A DNA stretch of 64,000 bases from Sphingomonas tagetis (GTDB lineage Bacteria; Pseudomonadota; Alphaproteobacteria; Sphingomonadales; Sphingomonadaceae). Below are positions 27,041-36,362 of this stretch, one piece after another (position 1 is the stretch's first letter; each line of letters begins with the position of its first letter). The translations under genes were made by a program, and so were the position numbers. Location of the stretch: NCBI RefSeq assembly GCF_024211275.1, contig NZ_JAMLDX010000008.1, positions 62,001 through 126,000 of the forward strand, read 5' to 3'. Below the pieces are notes generated by a model that did not search any database, was not told the origin of the DNA, and worked only from the letters and a program-made list of their open reading frames with translations.

Positions 27041-28378
27041 TCACTCGCCATCGACGATCCCTCGATCGGCCAACGCCGCTGCCCGATAATAGAGAAATGC
27101 GGGAACGACCGCCGCCAGATGGCCGACGACGAGAATCCAGCGCAGGCTATCGCGCCCATAGAGCGGTGCGAAATAGTCCGACGCCACACCGACCGCGAAC
27201 GACCCCAGCCCGACCCCGACCAGATTGAACAGCATCATGATGATCACGATCGTCGTCGCGCGGTATTTCGGCCCGACCAGCTGCTGCACCACCGAGAAGA
27301 ACGGGCCGAGATAGGACGCCGCCCCAACGAACGAGATCCAGTAGAGCGCCGCGAACACCCGCCAGTCGCTGCTCGCGATGGCAAGGCCCGCCGCCGGGAT
27401 GCCGATCAGCAACCCGTAGCACGGCACGAGCAGCGCCCGCCCCGGCCCGGCCCGTGCGAACCGGTCGGCGAGCGCGCCGCCATAATAGGTGCCGATCGCC
27501 CCCGCCCCCATCGTCAGCCCGAGCAGCAGGCCCGCCTGGGTCGGCGACAGCTCGACCACCCGGATCAGATAGATGCCCGTCCAGTTGGGCAAAGCGGTCA
27601 CGAACACACCGATCAGTGCGGTCGCCGCGGTCAGCCAGCGCAGCGCGGGCGAGCCGAAGATGACGCGGCAATTCTCGAGGATCGAGGGATGTGCTTCGGT
27701 TGCCACGGGCGCCGGCTCGGTCTTGCGCGGCTCGTGCAACGTCAGCTTGATGATCAGCGCCAGCAGCAGGCCCGGCGCGCCGACGATGATGAAGGTCATG
27801 CGCCAGCCGACCAGATCGGCGAGCCAGCCGCCGACCATCAGTCCCGCGAGCGTGCCCAGCGGAATGCCGAGGCTGTAGATGCCGAAGGCGCGCGAACGGT
27901 TCGCCGGGGTGACATAATGGTTCATCAGTGTGAGGATCGGCGGACCGCCGCCGGATTCGCCGACCGCGACCAACATGCGCGCGACCAGCAGCTGGCCGTA
28001 ATTGGCCGCCATGCCGCACACCATCGTCATCGCCGACCACAGTGCCATGCACGAAGCGATCACCAGCGGCCGGTCGCTGTGCGGACGATCGACATAGCGC
28101 GCGATCGGGAGTCCGGCGAACGAGTAGAACAGGGCGAAGGCAAAGCCCGTCAGAAAGCCGAGCTGGGTGTCGGTCAGGCCGAGATCCTGCTTGATCGGCT
28201 CGGCGAGGATGCTGAGGATCGAGCGGTCGAGGATGTTGAAGAAGGTCGCCAGCACGGCGATCACCAGCAACAGCTTGAACCGCGCCGTCTCGCTCAGTGC
28301 CGCGCCGCTCGCGCCGGATGCCGGGATACCCTTACTCGCCAATTTCGCCTCCGATATCCTGATGCGTTCGTGCGTCAC
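27041..28378 (-). CDS. MFS transporter, last gene of the ten-gene catabolic operon
   Basis: This is a 445-residue major facilitator with 12 predicted helices. The first helix has LLLVIAVLATFFNILDRSIL; GFLTGFAFALFYSFAGLPIA follows, and the motif-A-like region is ARYVDRPHSDRP. GVGESGGGPP-type wording (VAVGESGGGPPILTLMNHYV) is typical of the spinster-like/aromatic acid MFS groups of sphingomonads. The GTG start at 28378 overlaps the reductase stop (GTGA). It probably imports the substrate or a pathway intermediate. The 217 bp upstream of the mreB-like gene and after this stop show no further gene. Confidence 0.88.
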   Translation of the reverse strand: MTHERIRISEAKLASKGIPASGASGAALSETARFKLLLVIAVLATFFNILDRSILSILAEPIKQDLGLTDTQLGFLTGFAFALFYSFAGLPIARYVDRPHSDRPLVIASCMALWSAMTMVCGMAANYGQLLVARMLVAVGESGGGPPILTLMNHYVTPANRSRAFGIYSLGIPLGTLAGLMVGGWLADLVGWRMTFIIVGAPGLLLALIIKLTLHEPRKTEPAPVATEAHPSILENCRVIFGSPALRWLTAATALIGVFVTALPNWTGIYLIRVVELSPTQAGLLLGLTMGAGAIGTYYGGALADRFARAGPGRALLVPCYGLLIGIPAAGLAIASSDWRVFAALYWISFVGAASYLGPFFSVVQQLVGPKYRATTIVIIMMLFNLVGVGLGSFAVGVASDYFAPLYGRDSLRWILVVGHLAAVVPAFLYYRAAALADRGIVDGE

Positions 28379-29637
28379 CCGCGCGCGACGGGTTCGAGCA
28401 GTTCGTTCTTGCCGATCACCGCTTCGTCGAGCTCATGGCCGGCGTCGCGCAGGATCCGTGCATCGACCTTGGCATGCGCGCCGATCCAGCGGCCGGCCTG
28501 CATGAACTCGCGCGGGTTGTTGACCGTCTCCATGCACAGCACCTCGCTCTCACGCAGGTACCAGATCGAATAGCCCGGCTTGTCGGGGTCGCCGCGCACG
28601 ACGATCTCGTCGAACCCGTCGGCAAGCCCGACGATCTGCAGCTTGAGGTTGTACTGGTCCGACCAGAACCACGGCACATGCGCATGGCGAACCTTGCGCC
28701 CGCACATGCCGGCGGCGGCGACGCGCGCCTGCTCGAGCGCATTGTCGACCGATTCGAGCTGGATGCGGCGGCCATAGCGGACGCTCGGGTGGCGCGTGCA
28801 GTCGCCCGCGGCGAAGATCAGCGGATCGGACGTGCGGCAGCGGTCGTCGACGACGATCCCGCCCTCGCACGTCAGCCCGGCCTCCGCCGCGAGCGAGAAT
28901 TCCGGAATATTGCCCGCGGCGACGAGCACGAGATCCGCGGCGACGCGCGTGCCGTCGTCGAGCAGCACCGCCGCCACGCGCCCGTCCACGCCCTCGAAAC
29001 CCTGCGCCGAGCGGTGCAGCATCAGCTTGACGCCATGGTCGAGATGGTAGCGTGCGAAGAATTCCGACGTCACCGGCGCCGCGACCCGGCTCATCAGCCG
29101 CGCCGACAGCTCGATCACCGTGACGTCGAGTCCCGCGCCGACCGCCGATGCCGCGGTCTCCAGCCCGATATAGCCCGCGCCGATGATCGCCAGCCGCGCG
29201 CCCGGCGCGAACCCGGCGCGCATTGCGACCATGTCCTCATAGGTCCGAATGACATGGATGCCGGCGAGCTCGTTGCCCGGAATCGGCAGCCGCCGCGGCC
29301 GGCCGCCAGTGCCGATCAGCAGCTTGTCATAGTCGAGCGATGCCTCACCCTCGATCCGCACGCGGCGCGCGGCGCGATCGATGCCGGTGACATGCTTGCC
29401 GAGCATCAACTCGATCCGGCTACGTTCGTAGAAGGCGGCATGACGCAACGGCAGCCGGGTAATGTCGAGCTGGCTGACCAGCCCCTTCTTGCACAAAGGC
29501 GGACGACTGTAGGGGAGATGCGGCTCTTCGCTGACCAGCACGATGCGGCCGTCGAATCCTTCCTGGCGCAGGCAATCTGCCGTGCGCGAGGAGGCATAGC
29601 CGCCGCCGATCAGGACGAACGTCTCATTCGACAGCAT
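28375..29637 (-). CDS. FAD/NAD(P)-dependent ferredoxin/rubredoxin reductase-type oxidoreductase
   Basis: This 420-residue flavoprotein resembles the reductase components of Rieske and P450 systems. The FAD site is FVLIGGGYASSRTADCLRQE, with LPYSRPPLCKKGL. A second Rossmann motif for NAD(P)H is LAIIGAGYIGLETAASAVG, and the second FAD contact is PLIFAAGDCTRHP. In this operon it overlaps the four-cluster ferredoxin subunit by 14 bp and is therefore well placed to pass electrons between NAD(P)H and the molybdenum enzyme. No Rieske oxygenase is encoded here, which supports that partner. Confidence 0.9.
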   Translation of the reverse strand: MLSNETFVLIGGGYASSRTADCLRQEGFDGRIVLVSEEPHLPYSRPPLCKKGLVSQLDITRLPLRHAAFYERSRIELMLGKHVTGIDRAARRVRIEGEASLDYDKLLIGTGGRPRRLPIPGNELAGIHVIRTYEDMVAMRAGFAPGARLAIIGAGYIGLETAASAVGAGLDVTVIELSARLMSRVAAPVTSEFFARYHLDHGVKLMLHRSAQGFEGVDGRVAAVLLDDGTRVAADLVLVAAGNIPEFSLAAEAGLTCEGGIVVDDRCRTSDPLIFAAGDCTRHPSVRYGRRIQLESVDNALEQARVAAAGMCGRKVRHAHVPWFWSDQYNLKLQIVGLADGFDEIVVRGDPDKPGYSIWYLRESEVLCMETVNNPREFMQAGRWIGAHAKVDARILRDAGHELDEAVIGKNELLEPVARG

Positions 29638-30238
29638 TGGTACGCCCTGTCAGCACCGTCGAATGGCGGTGCGGCGTCACCAGCAGCGACGGCTGCGTGA
29701 TCGCCGGATCGGCGAGCGGCTCGACCCCGCCCAGCACCGCGTCGCCATGCTTCGCGCGCAATTCCTCGATATCGCCGAACTCGAGCGCGCGTTGCGGGCA
29801 GGCAGCGACGCAGGCCTGCTCCTCGCCCGTCCCTTCGAGGTCGACGCAGCCGTCGCACATGGTCATCACGCCCAGCGCCTCGTTGAACTGCGGCGCGTCA
29901 TAGGGGCAGCATTGGCATAGCCGGCAGCCGACACAGACTTCGGGATCGATCAGCACGCGGCCATCGTCGCGCTTGCTGATCGCCGCGACCGGGCATGCCT
30001 CCAGGCACACCGGCGTCACGCAATGATTGCACGCGATCGACAGCGAATAGGCCGAGATCTGCGGCACCATGAAGCCCGGGCTGGCGGCGTCCTGCTCCCA
30101 CGACCCCATGGTGTGATGGATCACCTTGCGGAAATTGACGCCGACCGGATTGTCATATTTGTCCTTGCACGCGACGAGGCACACTGCGCAGCCGTTGCAC
30201 GCTTCCGCATCGAGGTAGAAGCCGAGCTGTTTGGTCAT
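29624..30238 (-). CDS. Four-cluster [4Fe-4S] ferredoxin subunit (DmsB/NrfC-like)
   Basis: This 204-residue protein has four Cys groups: CNGCAVCLVAC near residues 14-24, CNHCVTPVCLEACP, CVGCRLCQCCP and CDGC with CVAACP. This is the pattern of the electron-transfer subunits of DMSO reductase family enzymes, able to carry four [4Fe-4S] clusters. It has no signal peptide. Its start overlaps the stop of the molybdenum subunit (ATGA), as expected for partners made in fixed ratio. No membrane anchor (DmsC-like) gene follows; a soluble FAD reductase takes that place. Confidence 0.93.
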   Translation of the reverse strand: MTKQLGFYLDAEACNGCAVCLVACKDKYDNPVGVNFRKVIHHTMGSWEQDAASPGFMVPQISAYSLSIACNHCVTPVCLEACPVAAISKRDDGRVLIDPEVCVGCRLCQCCPYDAPQFNEALGVMTMCDGCVDLEGTGEEQACVAACPQRALEFGDIEELRAKHGDAVLGGVEPLADPAITQPSLLVTPHRHSTVLTGRTNAVE

Positions 30239-32856
30239 GCATAGGCGTCCTTGAGCGGGATGACGTGCGCGGTCTCGACGTCGGAGCGCAGCGGCGCGCC
30301 GGTCCATTTCTCGACTTCGACGATCAGACTGTTCCAGCCGATATGCCCGCCGCCTGTCGGCTTCGATCCCTTGAGGACATTGGCGCAGCCGCCGCGGTCG
30401 ATCCCGGTTTCCTCGTCGAGATCGACGCGTGAGCCCTGCCCCAGGATCGTCACGCCCGGCATGATGTGCGGCGTCACCCACACCGTGCGCAGCACCTTGC
30501 CCCATGGGCTGCGGATCAGCACCGTGTCGCCATTGGCGATCCCGCGCGGCGCCGCATCGATCGGGTTCATGATATATTCGTGCGGAAACAGCTCGCGCAT
30601 GACGGTCGCGTTGTCGAAGAAGTTGTGCGCGCGGCGCGGCATGTGGATGTTGTAGACCTGCAGCGGATAGTCGCCCTTGATCCGTTGCTCCCAGTCGCTG
30701 AACGTCGCCTCATAGCCCTCCATCGGCGGGACATAGGCGGGGATCGGCCGGATCTGCGACCAGCCCAGCCGGTTCACGAGATCGGCGATCGCCTGGCAGT
30801 GGATTTCGAGCTTGCCGCTGCGCGTAGCGAGCGGGTTGGCGTCGGGGTCTTCGCGAAATTCCTTGAGATAGACGAAGCCGTGATTGTCGCCCGGCTCGCG
30901 CGGGATGTGGTAGATGCCCTTCTCGCGAAACTCCTCGACGGTGATGCGGCCCTGCTGCGGCACGCCCTCGACATCGAACGCCGCCAGATCGTCCTTGGTG
31001 ATCGTGACGAGCGGTTCGAACGTCTTGCCATCCTCGTTCATCACCCGCGCATCGGCGACCTGATTGAAGATCTCCTGCTTCCACGACCAGGGCTCGACGA
31101 TCGCCGGGTCGATCCCCAGCCGCTTGGCGAGCTCGACGCCGATCCACAGATCGTCGCGGCACTCGAAATAGGGCTCCATCACCTTCGAGTGCCACAGCAG
31201 CTGCTCGCGATAGCCGATGCAGACATTGCCGTCGCGCTCCCAGCGCGAGGTCACCGGCAGGACGAGATCGGAATAGATCGCGTCGGCGTTCATGAACATG
31301 TTCTGGGTGACGACGAACTCGACCTTGCGGTGCGCACGGATGCCCTCGACGGTGTTGGGCAGCTGGTTCACGCGCGATCCGTGCGCGTGATAGATCATGC
31401 GCAGGTCAATCGGGACCTTCTCGCCATCGACGCCGGTGTAGTGGCCATTCAACACCGCGGTGTTGATCTCGTTGATGTTGATGCAGCCCTTGCGCGAGGT
31501 GTGCTGGAACCCGCCCGCCATCATGTCGTCGCACACCGGGTTGGGGATCGGCGGCGCGCGCAGATGCGAGTTGGCGTAGGAGCGCGAATTCTGGCCCTGC
31601 ACCAGCTGCGGTCCGCCATTGGTGCCGAAATGATGATGCACGCCGAGCTGGCTGTGCGGCTTGCCGAAATGGCCGGTCATCGCGGTCAGCGCGATAAACG
31701 CCTGCGGCAGCGTGTCGGCATTGTCGATCCGCGCGACACCGCCGGAGGTGCAGATCGCGGCATGCTCCTCCTTGGCGAGCAGGCGCGCGAGCCAGCGGAT
31801 GCGCTCGGGCGGGGCGCCGCAGATCTGCGCGGCCCATTCGGCGTCGCGGGGCTGGCCGTCGTTGAGGCCGAGCACATAGTCCTTGAGATTGTCCCGCGGG
31901 TCCGCGCCCTCGGGCAGATGCTCGGCGTCGAAGCCGACGGTGCAGCGGTTCAGGAAATCCCAGTCGATCAGCTTGTTGGCCGCGGGATCGTCCTCGACCA
32001 GCAAGGTATGGATCATGCCCAGGATCAGCGCATGGTCGGTCCCCGGCCGGATCGGCATCCACTCGTCGGTCAGCATCTCGTAAGTCGGGTTGTAGAAGGG
32101 ATCGATCGCGATGAAGCGCGCGCCGTTCCGCTTGGCCTGCATATAGGTATAGGCGGGCAGCCCGGCCTGGCTCCACACCGGGTTGGTGCCCCACAGCAGG
32201 AACAGCTTGGTCTCGACCATGTCGAAGCGGTCGTTCCAGTGCGGATAGCCAAAGCCGGTGTGAAGGTGCGCCGGCAGCCAGGTGCCGGTCGAATGCGCAC
32301 CCCATTGATCGGTGAAGCCACCATAGGCGCCCAGCGCGCGCGCCGCGATCGCGCCGACCCACGGTGCCAGGATCGCCTCGTTGCCATAGCTTTGCTTGAT
32401 GCGCTTGAGCTCACCGGCAAGGATGTCGAGCGCCTCGTCCCACGAGATGCGCACCCATTCGTCCTTGCCGCGCAGTTCCTTCTTGCCGCCGCCCGGCTCC
32501 CAATGCTTGCGCTTCATCGGATATTTGAGCCGGTCGGCGCCGAGCAGCCACAGCCGCAGCGACTGGCCGCGGGCGCAGGCGCGCAGCTGCGGCTTGTTCC
32601 AGCTGTCCTCGATCGTGTCGTCGGTGCCCATCCGCACCACCACGCCGTCCTCGACATAGGCCTTGTTGAAGCCCTTGCTGCCGCAGTCGGGCCAGCAATC
32701 CGCGGCGATCCACTTGCCCTTGCCGCCGCCGGAGCCCAGCAACTGCCGCGCGCGCGGTTCCTTCTTGAGGCCAAAGCCGACCCCACCGGCCTGACGCACC
32801 GCAGCCGCCCACAGCTCGATCGGGTTGCGTGCGCGGGGCATGCCGGGGGCGTTCAT
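30235..32856 (-). CDS. Molybdopterin oxidoreductase, DMSO reductase family, cytoplasmic
   Basis: This 873-residue catalytic subunit should bind a bis-MGD molybdenum cofactor. The start at 32856 has GGAGAGAG upstream. There is no twin-arginine signal, so it is probably cytoplasmic. WSQAGLPAYTYMQAKRNGAR, NADAIYSDLVLPVTSRWERD and the C-terminal MNPIDAAPRGIANGDTVLIR fit the DmsA-like branch. The N-terminal Fe-S motif is degenerate: Cys54-x3-Cys58-x3-Gly62 with Cys94, so one usual Cys is missing. GAHSTG (Ser189) is at the position of the Ser molybdenum ligand. Pyrogallol transhydroxylase and DMSO-type reductases are possible relatives; the substrate is likely a ring compound, given the operon, but this is inference. 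Confidence 0.9.
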   Translation of the reverse strand: MNAPGMPRARNPIELWAAAVRQAGGVGFGLKKEPRARQLLGSGGGKGKWIAADCWPDCGSKGFNKAYVEDGVVVRMGTDDTIEDSWNKPQLRACARGQSLRLWLLGADRLKYPMKRKHWEPGGGKKELRGKDEWVRISWDEALDILAGELKRIKQSYGNEAILAPWVGAIAARALGAYGGFTDQWGAHSTGTWLPAHLHTGFGYPHWNDRFDMVETKLFLLWGTNPVWSQAGLPAYTYMQAKRNGARFIAIDPFYNPTYEMLTDEWMPIRPGTDHALILGMIHTLLVEDDPAANKLIDWDFLNRCTVGFDAEHLPEGADPRDNLKDYVLGLNDGQPRDAEWAAQICGAPPERIRWLARLLAKEEHAAICTSGGVARIDNADTLPQAFIALTAMTGHFGKPHSQLGVHHHFGTNGGPQLVQGQNSRSYANSHLRAPPIPNPVCDDMMAGGFQHTSRKGCININEINTAVLNGHYTGVDGEKVPIDLRMIYHAHGSRVNQLPNTVEGIRAHRKVEFVVTQNMFMNADAIYSDLVLPVTSRWERDGNVCIGYREQLLWHSKVMEPYFECRDDLWIGVELAKRLGIDPAIVEPWSWKQEIFNQVADARVMNEDGKTFEPLVTITKDDLAAFDVEGVPQQGRITVEEFREKGIYHIPREPGDNHGFVYLKEFREDPDANPLATRSGKLEIHCQAIADLVNRLGWSQIRPIPAYVPPMEGYEATFSDWEQRIKGDYPLQVYNIHMPRRAHNFFDNATVMRELFPHEYIMNPIDAAPRGIANGDTVLIRSPWGKVLRTVWVTPHIMPGVTILGQGSRVDLDEETGIDRGGCANVLKGSKPTGGGHIGWNSLIVEVEKWTGAPLRSDVETAHVIPLKDAYA

Positions 32857-32901
32857 TTCTCTCTCCTCACTCGTCGCCATCACATCGGCGGCATATTCTC
32901 G

Positions 32902-33774
32902 TTAGTGCTGCGTCTGCGCCGTCCGCTGGAACGCGCCGCTCCGCACCGGCTGCTCGCTGGCGACCGAAAAGAAGGACGCCGCCTCGATCACCGTGCCGCG
33001 CGCCAGCCATGCCAGTCCGCGATAGAGATCGGTGCGCGCATGCTCGACCACGTCACCGGCCCAGCGCGGCACCCAGGGCAGCAGATGCTGTCCAAGAAAG
33101 GCGCGCTGCGCATCGATCAGCCGCTTGACCTCACGCCCGTCGCGAATGTCCGAAGCCTCGATCGTGCGCTGGGCGAGTTCGGCCAGAAACGCGAATTCCA
33201 GCCCGATATGGTCTGCGGGCTCGTTATACTCGCTGGTCAGTCCGAGTTCGAACCGCAGATACCAGTTGCGGACGCTGACCGTCTCCTTCTGGAAGACCGC
33301 GCGGTCCTTGTTGGCATAGACCGACTCCCACGGCGCCGCGAGCAACCGCCCGGGGCCGACGAACAGCCGGGTATAATCGTCGGTCAGCGCGGCAAACGCC
33401 TCGTCGCCAAGTCCGCCTTCGACCGAGTTGCTCCACCGGCCGAGGCAATCGAGCGCCGCCGCGATCTCCGGCAAGTCGCTGCCGAACGGGACCGAGTCGA
33501 ACAAACCGGCCGCGACCAGACCGTCCATCCACTCGCGGTCGGGCGCGCCATACAGCGCCTTGGCGAGCACGCCGCAGACGAGCATCTGGCCCTCGAACTG
33601 GACGACCCAATCCATATTGCGGCCACGCTTGGCTTCGGGACGGTGCGGTTCCAGATTCATTCCCGCCATCGCGTTGGGAGCATGTGCTCCGAGGTTCATT
33701 CGCCACTGCATCTTCGAACTGCCGGTGGCATCACGCAAGAAGGCAAACGGGGTGCCTCGATAGGTGGCGGGCAT
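32902..33774 (-). CDS. TorD/DmsD-family molybdoenzyme chaperone
   Basis: This 290-residue protein is a TorD-like all-helical chaperone that would help insert the molybdenum cofactor into the enzyme encoded next. The family signature is DDYTRLFVGPGRLLAAPWES followed by VYANKDRAVFQ, and EPADHIGLEFAFLAELAQRT matches the later EPxDHIxxEL motif. The first 53 residues do not look like TorD, so a later start such as the ATG at 33615 is possible, but the ATG at 33774 lies two bases after the SDR stop and fits the operon spacing. The partner has no Tat signal, so the role is cofactor loading rather than export proofreading. Confidence 0.85.
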   Translation of the reverse strand: MPATYRGTPFAFLRDATGSSKMQWRMNLGAHAPNAMAGMNLEPHRPEAKRGRNMDWVVQFEGQMLVCGVLAKALYGAPDREWMDGLVAAGLFDSVPFGSDLPEIAAALDCLGRWSNSVEGGLGDEAFAALTDDYTRLFVGPGRLLAAPWESVYANKDRAVFQKETVSVRNWYLRFELGLTSEYNEPADHIGLEFAFLAELAQRTIEASDIRDGREVKRLIDAQRAFLGQHLLPWVPRWAGDVVEHARTDLYRGLAWLARGTVIEAASFFSVASEQPVRSGAFQRTAQTQH

Positions 33775-33776
33775 CG

Positions 33777-34508
33777 CTATTGCGCATAGACGCTGCCGCC
33801 ATTGACATAGAGCGTCGAGGTGTTGACCCAGCGCGCTTCGGACGAGGCCAGGAACAGCGCCGCATCGGCGACCTCCTCGGGCTCTGCAGGCCGCGCGAAG
33901 GGGGACGTTGCATCGCCCGCCGCCGCGCCCTGCGGCAGCGTCACGCCCGCGATGCGGTCGGTTCGGGCGAGGCCGGGCGACAGCGTCACCACCCGGACGC
34001 CACGCGGTGCGAGTTCACGCGAAAGCGCGCGGCACAGCTGCTCGATCGCCAGCTTGATCGACGCGTAGAGTCCGGTGGTGGGCAGAGCGAGCCGCGTCGC
34101 CGCCGAGGAGATCGCGATGATCACCCCGCCATCGCGCACCCGCCGCCCGGCCTCCTGCAAGCTGAGAATGTAGCTTTTGAACACGGCGAGCTGCTGGTCG
34201 ATCGTCGCTTCCGTCAGTTCGGTGAGTAGGCCGTGCCCCAAACCCGGATGCGCGTTGGCGACCACGATATCGAGGCCGCCCAGCGCGCGCTCTGCCTCGG
34301 CGAACAGAGTGCGCAATTCGACCGGATCGGTGACATCGGCACGCAGTGCCACCCCCTCGCCACCCGCTGCGGCCAGCGCAGCGCGCTCGTCCGCGACATA
34401 GTTCACCGCGACCCGCGCGCCTTCGCGGGCGTAAGCCTCGGCGATCGCCCGCCCGATGCCACGCGATCCGCCGGTGATCAGTGCCGACTTGCCTTCGAGC
34501 CTGCGCAT
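33777..34508 (-). CDS. SDR-family oxidoreductase of the catabolic operon
   Basis: This 243-residue short-chain dehydrogenase has ITGGSRGIGRAIAEAYAREG for NAD(P) binding near residue 10, VANAHPG in place of NNAG, the catalytic Ser in AISSAATRLALPTTG and YASIK. GGAGG precedes the ATG at 34508; a longer open frame upstream is antisense-like and rejected. It probably oxidises or reduces a ring alcohol or ketone in the pathway. No substrate is visible. Confidence 0.88.
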   Translation of the reverse strand: MRRLEGKSALITGGSRGIGRAIAEAYAREGARVAVNYVADERAALAAAGGEGVALRADVTDPVELRTLFAEAERALGGLDIVVANAHPGLGHGLLTELTEATIDQQLAVFKSYILSLQEAGRRVRDGGVIIAISSAATRLALPTTGLYASIKLAIEQLCRALSRELAPRGVRVVTLSPGLARTDRIAGVTLPQGAAAGDATSPFARPAEPEEVADAALFLASSEARWVNTSTLYVNGGSVYAQ

Positions 34509-34521
34509 CCTGGCCTCCCCG

Positions 34522-35451
34522 TCAAATCGCGACCAATGCCGCGCCCTTGAGCCCCAGGATTTCGCGTGCCTCGTCGGGCGTCGCCGGCTCCAGCCCCATT
34601 TCCGCGATGATCCGCACGGCCTTGGCGACCTGCTCGGCATTCGACACGGCAAGCTTGCCCGGCTCGATGAACAGGCTGTCCTCCAGCCCGACGCGGACAT
34701 TGCCGCCGAGCAACGCAGCTTGCGTGATGAACGGCATCTGGTGGCGTCCTGCGGCGAGCACCGACCAGCGATAGCTGTCCGCACCGAACAGCCGGTCGGC
34801 GGTCTGTTTCATGAACATCAGATTGTCGAGATCGGCACCGATCCCGCCGAGGATGCCGAAAATATGCTGGATGAAGAAAGGCGGCTCGACCAGCCCGCGA
34901 TCGACGAAATGCGCCAGATTGTAGAGGTGACCGACGTCATAGCATTCATGCTCGAACTTGGTGCCATGCTCGCGCATCGTTTCAAGGATGTAGGCGATGT
35001 CACGGAAAGTATTGCGGAAGATGTAGCCGTCGGATTCCTTCACATAGGATTCCTCCCAGCCATGTTTCCAGCTCGTGATCCGGCGGCCAGCATTGAAGAA
35101 GGCGAAGTTGATGCTGCCCATGTTGAGCGAGCACATTTCGGGCTTGAACCGCGCCGCCGCCGCCAGCCGCTCCGCCACGGCCATATTGGCGCTGCCGCCA
35201 GTGGTGATGTTGATCACCGCATCGGTCGCACCACGGATGCGCTGGAGGAAGCGGGCATAGATTTCGGGATCACCGGTCGGCTCGCCGGTTTCGGGCACAC
35301 GGGCATGAAGATGGATGATCGCTGCGCCTGCCTGCGCGGCTGCGATTGATTGCTCTGCGATCTCGTCGGGCGTGATCGGCAGCGCGTCCGACATCGTCGG
35401 GGTGTGCGCCGATCCGGTGACGGCGCAGGAAATGATGACCTTTTTGGGCAT
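34522..35451 (-). CDS. BKACE-family enzyme (3-keto-5-aminohexanoate cleavage type, DUF849)
   Basis: This 309-residue protein is of the beta-keto acid cleavage family. Members condense a beta-keto acid with acetyl-CoA to give a CoA ester and acetoacetate. The N-terminal KVIISCAVTGSAHTPTMSDA with AAIIHLHAR (the HxH zinc ligands) and the GDPEIYARFLQRIR segment are typical. Later segments are INITTGGSANMAVAERL and GLEDSLFIEPGKLAVSN. It lies next to an FAH-family hydrolase, both suited to keto acids formed after ring opening. Substrate range in this family is broad, so the exact reaction is not assigned. Confidence 0.9.
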   Translation of the reverse strand: MPKKVIISCAVTGSAHTPTMSDALPITPDEIAEQSIAAAQAGAAIIHLHARVPETGEPTGDPEIYARFLQRIRGATDAVINITTGGSANMAVAERLAAAARFKPEMCSLNMGSINFAFFNAGRRITSWKHGWEESYVKESDGYIFRNTFRDIAYILETMREHGTKFEHECYDVGHLYNLAHFVDRGLVEPPFFIQHIFGILGGIGADLDNLMFMKQTADRLFGADSYRWSVLAAGRHQMPFITQAALLGGNVRVGLEDSLFIEPGKLAVSNAEQVAKAVRIIAEMGLEPATPDEAREILGLKGAALVAI

Positions 35452-35467
35452 GGTTTGGCTCCGTGCG

Positions 35468-36337
35468 TCAGGCCGGTTCGGCGACGACGCGGTTTTCGAT
35501 GTGACCGATGCCGGTGATTTCCACCCGCGCGATGTCCCCCGCCTTCAGCCAGCGCGGCGGGGTGGACGCGGCGCCGACGCCGCTCGGCGTTCCGGTGGCG
35601 AGGATGTCGCCCGGCATCAGTGTCATCACCGTCGACAGATATGAGATCTGCTCGAAGATGTTGTGGATCATCTCCCCGGTCCGCCCGAACTGGCGCTGCT
35701 CGCCATTGACGAACATGCGCAGCTCGAGCGCGTGGGGATCCTCGATCTCGTCGTCGAGCACCAGCCACGGCCCGATCGGCCCATGCGTGTCGAACGACTT
35801 GCCGAGCGTATGGGTGGGCGTGCGCCGCTGCCAGTCGCGCACCGAGACGTCGTTGACGACCATATAGCCGCCGATCACCGACCGCGCATCCTCGACAGCG
35901 ACGTGACGGCAGCGGCGCCCGATCACCACCGCCAGCTCGGCCTCGTAATCGAGTTGCTCCGAGACCCTGGGCAGCTCGATCTCGTCATACGGCCCGGCGA
36001 TGCACGAGACCTGCTTGTTGAACCACAGCTGGTAGGGCGGCGTCTCCACCCCAGCCTGCTGCGCCTCGGCGGCATGCTCGCGATAATTCATGCCGATACC
36101 GAGAAATTTCTGCGGGTTCGTCACCGGTGCAAGCAGCTTCACATCAGCCAGCGGCAGCACCGCGTCAGCCGGCTCGCCGACCGCGCGCAGCGCTTCGCGT
36201 GCCGCCTCCCCCGCTTCGAGGAACGCGATCACGTCGCCCGGCAAATCCGGCGCCGCGACCGAAAGGTCGATGATCCGGTCGCCCGCCACCTTGCCAAGGC
36301 GCGCGTGTCCGTCATGCAGGAATGAAGCGATTGGCAT
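35468..36337 (-). CDS. Fumarylacetoacetate hydrolase-family protein
   Basis: This 289-residue protein carries an FAH domain. Members hydrolyse C-C bonds of acylpyruvates or hydrate/decarboxylate 2-oxo acids after meta cleavage. Visible motifs are FLGIGMNYREHAAEA, LDYEAELAVVIGRRCRH (metal-binding Glu residues), GYMVVNDVSVRDWQ, GKSFDTHGPIGPWLV and GDILATGTPSGVG. I used the ATG at 36337, with GGAGAAC upstream. The extradiol-type VOC gene at the front of the operon could supply its substrate. Confidence 0.93.
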   Translation of the reverse strand: MPIASFLHDGHARLGKVAGDRIIDLSVAAPDLPGDVIAFLEAGEAAREALRAVGEPADAVLPLADVKLLAPVTNPQKFLGIGMNYREHAAEAQQAGVETPPYQLWFNKQVSCIAGPYDEIELPRVSEQLDYEAELAVVIGRRCRHVAVEDARSVIGGYMVVNDVSVRDWQRRTPTHTLGKSFDTHGPIGPWLVLDDEIEDPHALELRMFVNGEQRQFGRTGEMIHNIFEQISYLSTVMTLMPGDILATGTPSGVGAASTPPRWLKAGDIARVEITGIGHIENRVVAEPA

Positions 36338-36362
36338 GTGCGTTCTCCGAAATTGCTGCGGG

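Noticed and set aside
30466-33789. 1107-residue open frame on the plus strand
   Set aside because: It runs fully antisense to the molybdenum enzyme and TorD genes, which have clear motifs. Its Arg/Asp/His-rich composition without motifs is typical of a high-GC shadow frame.
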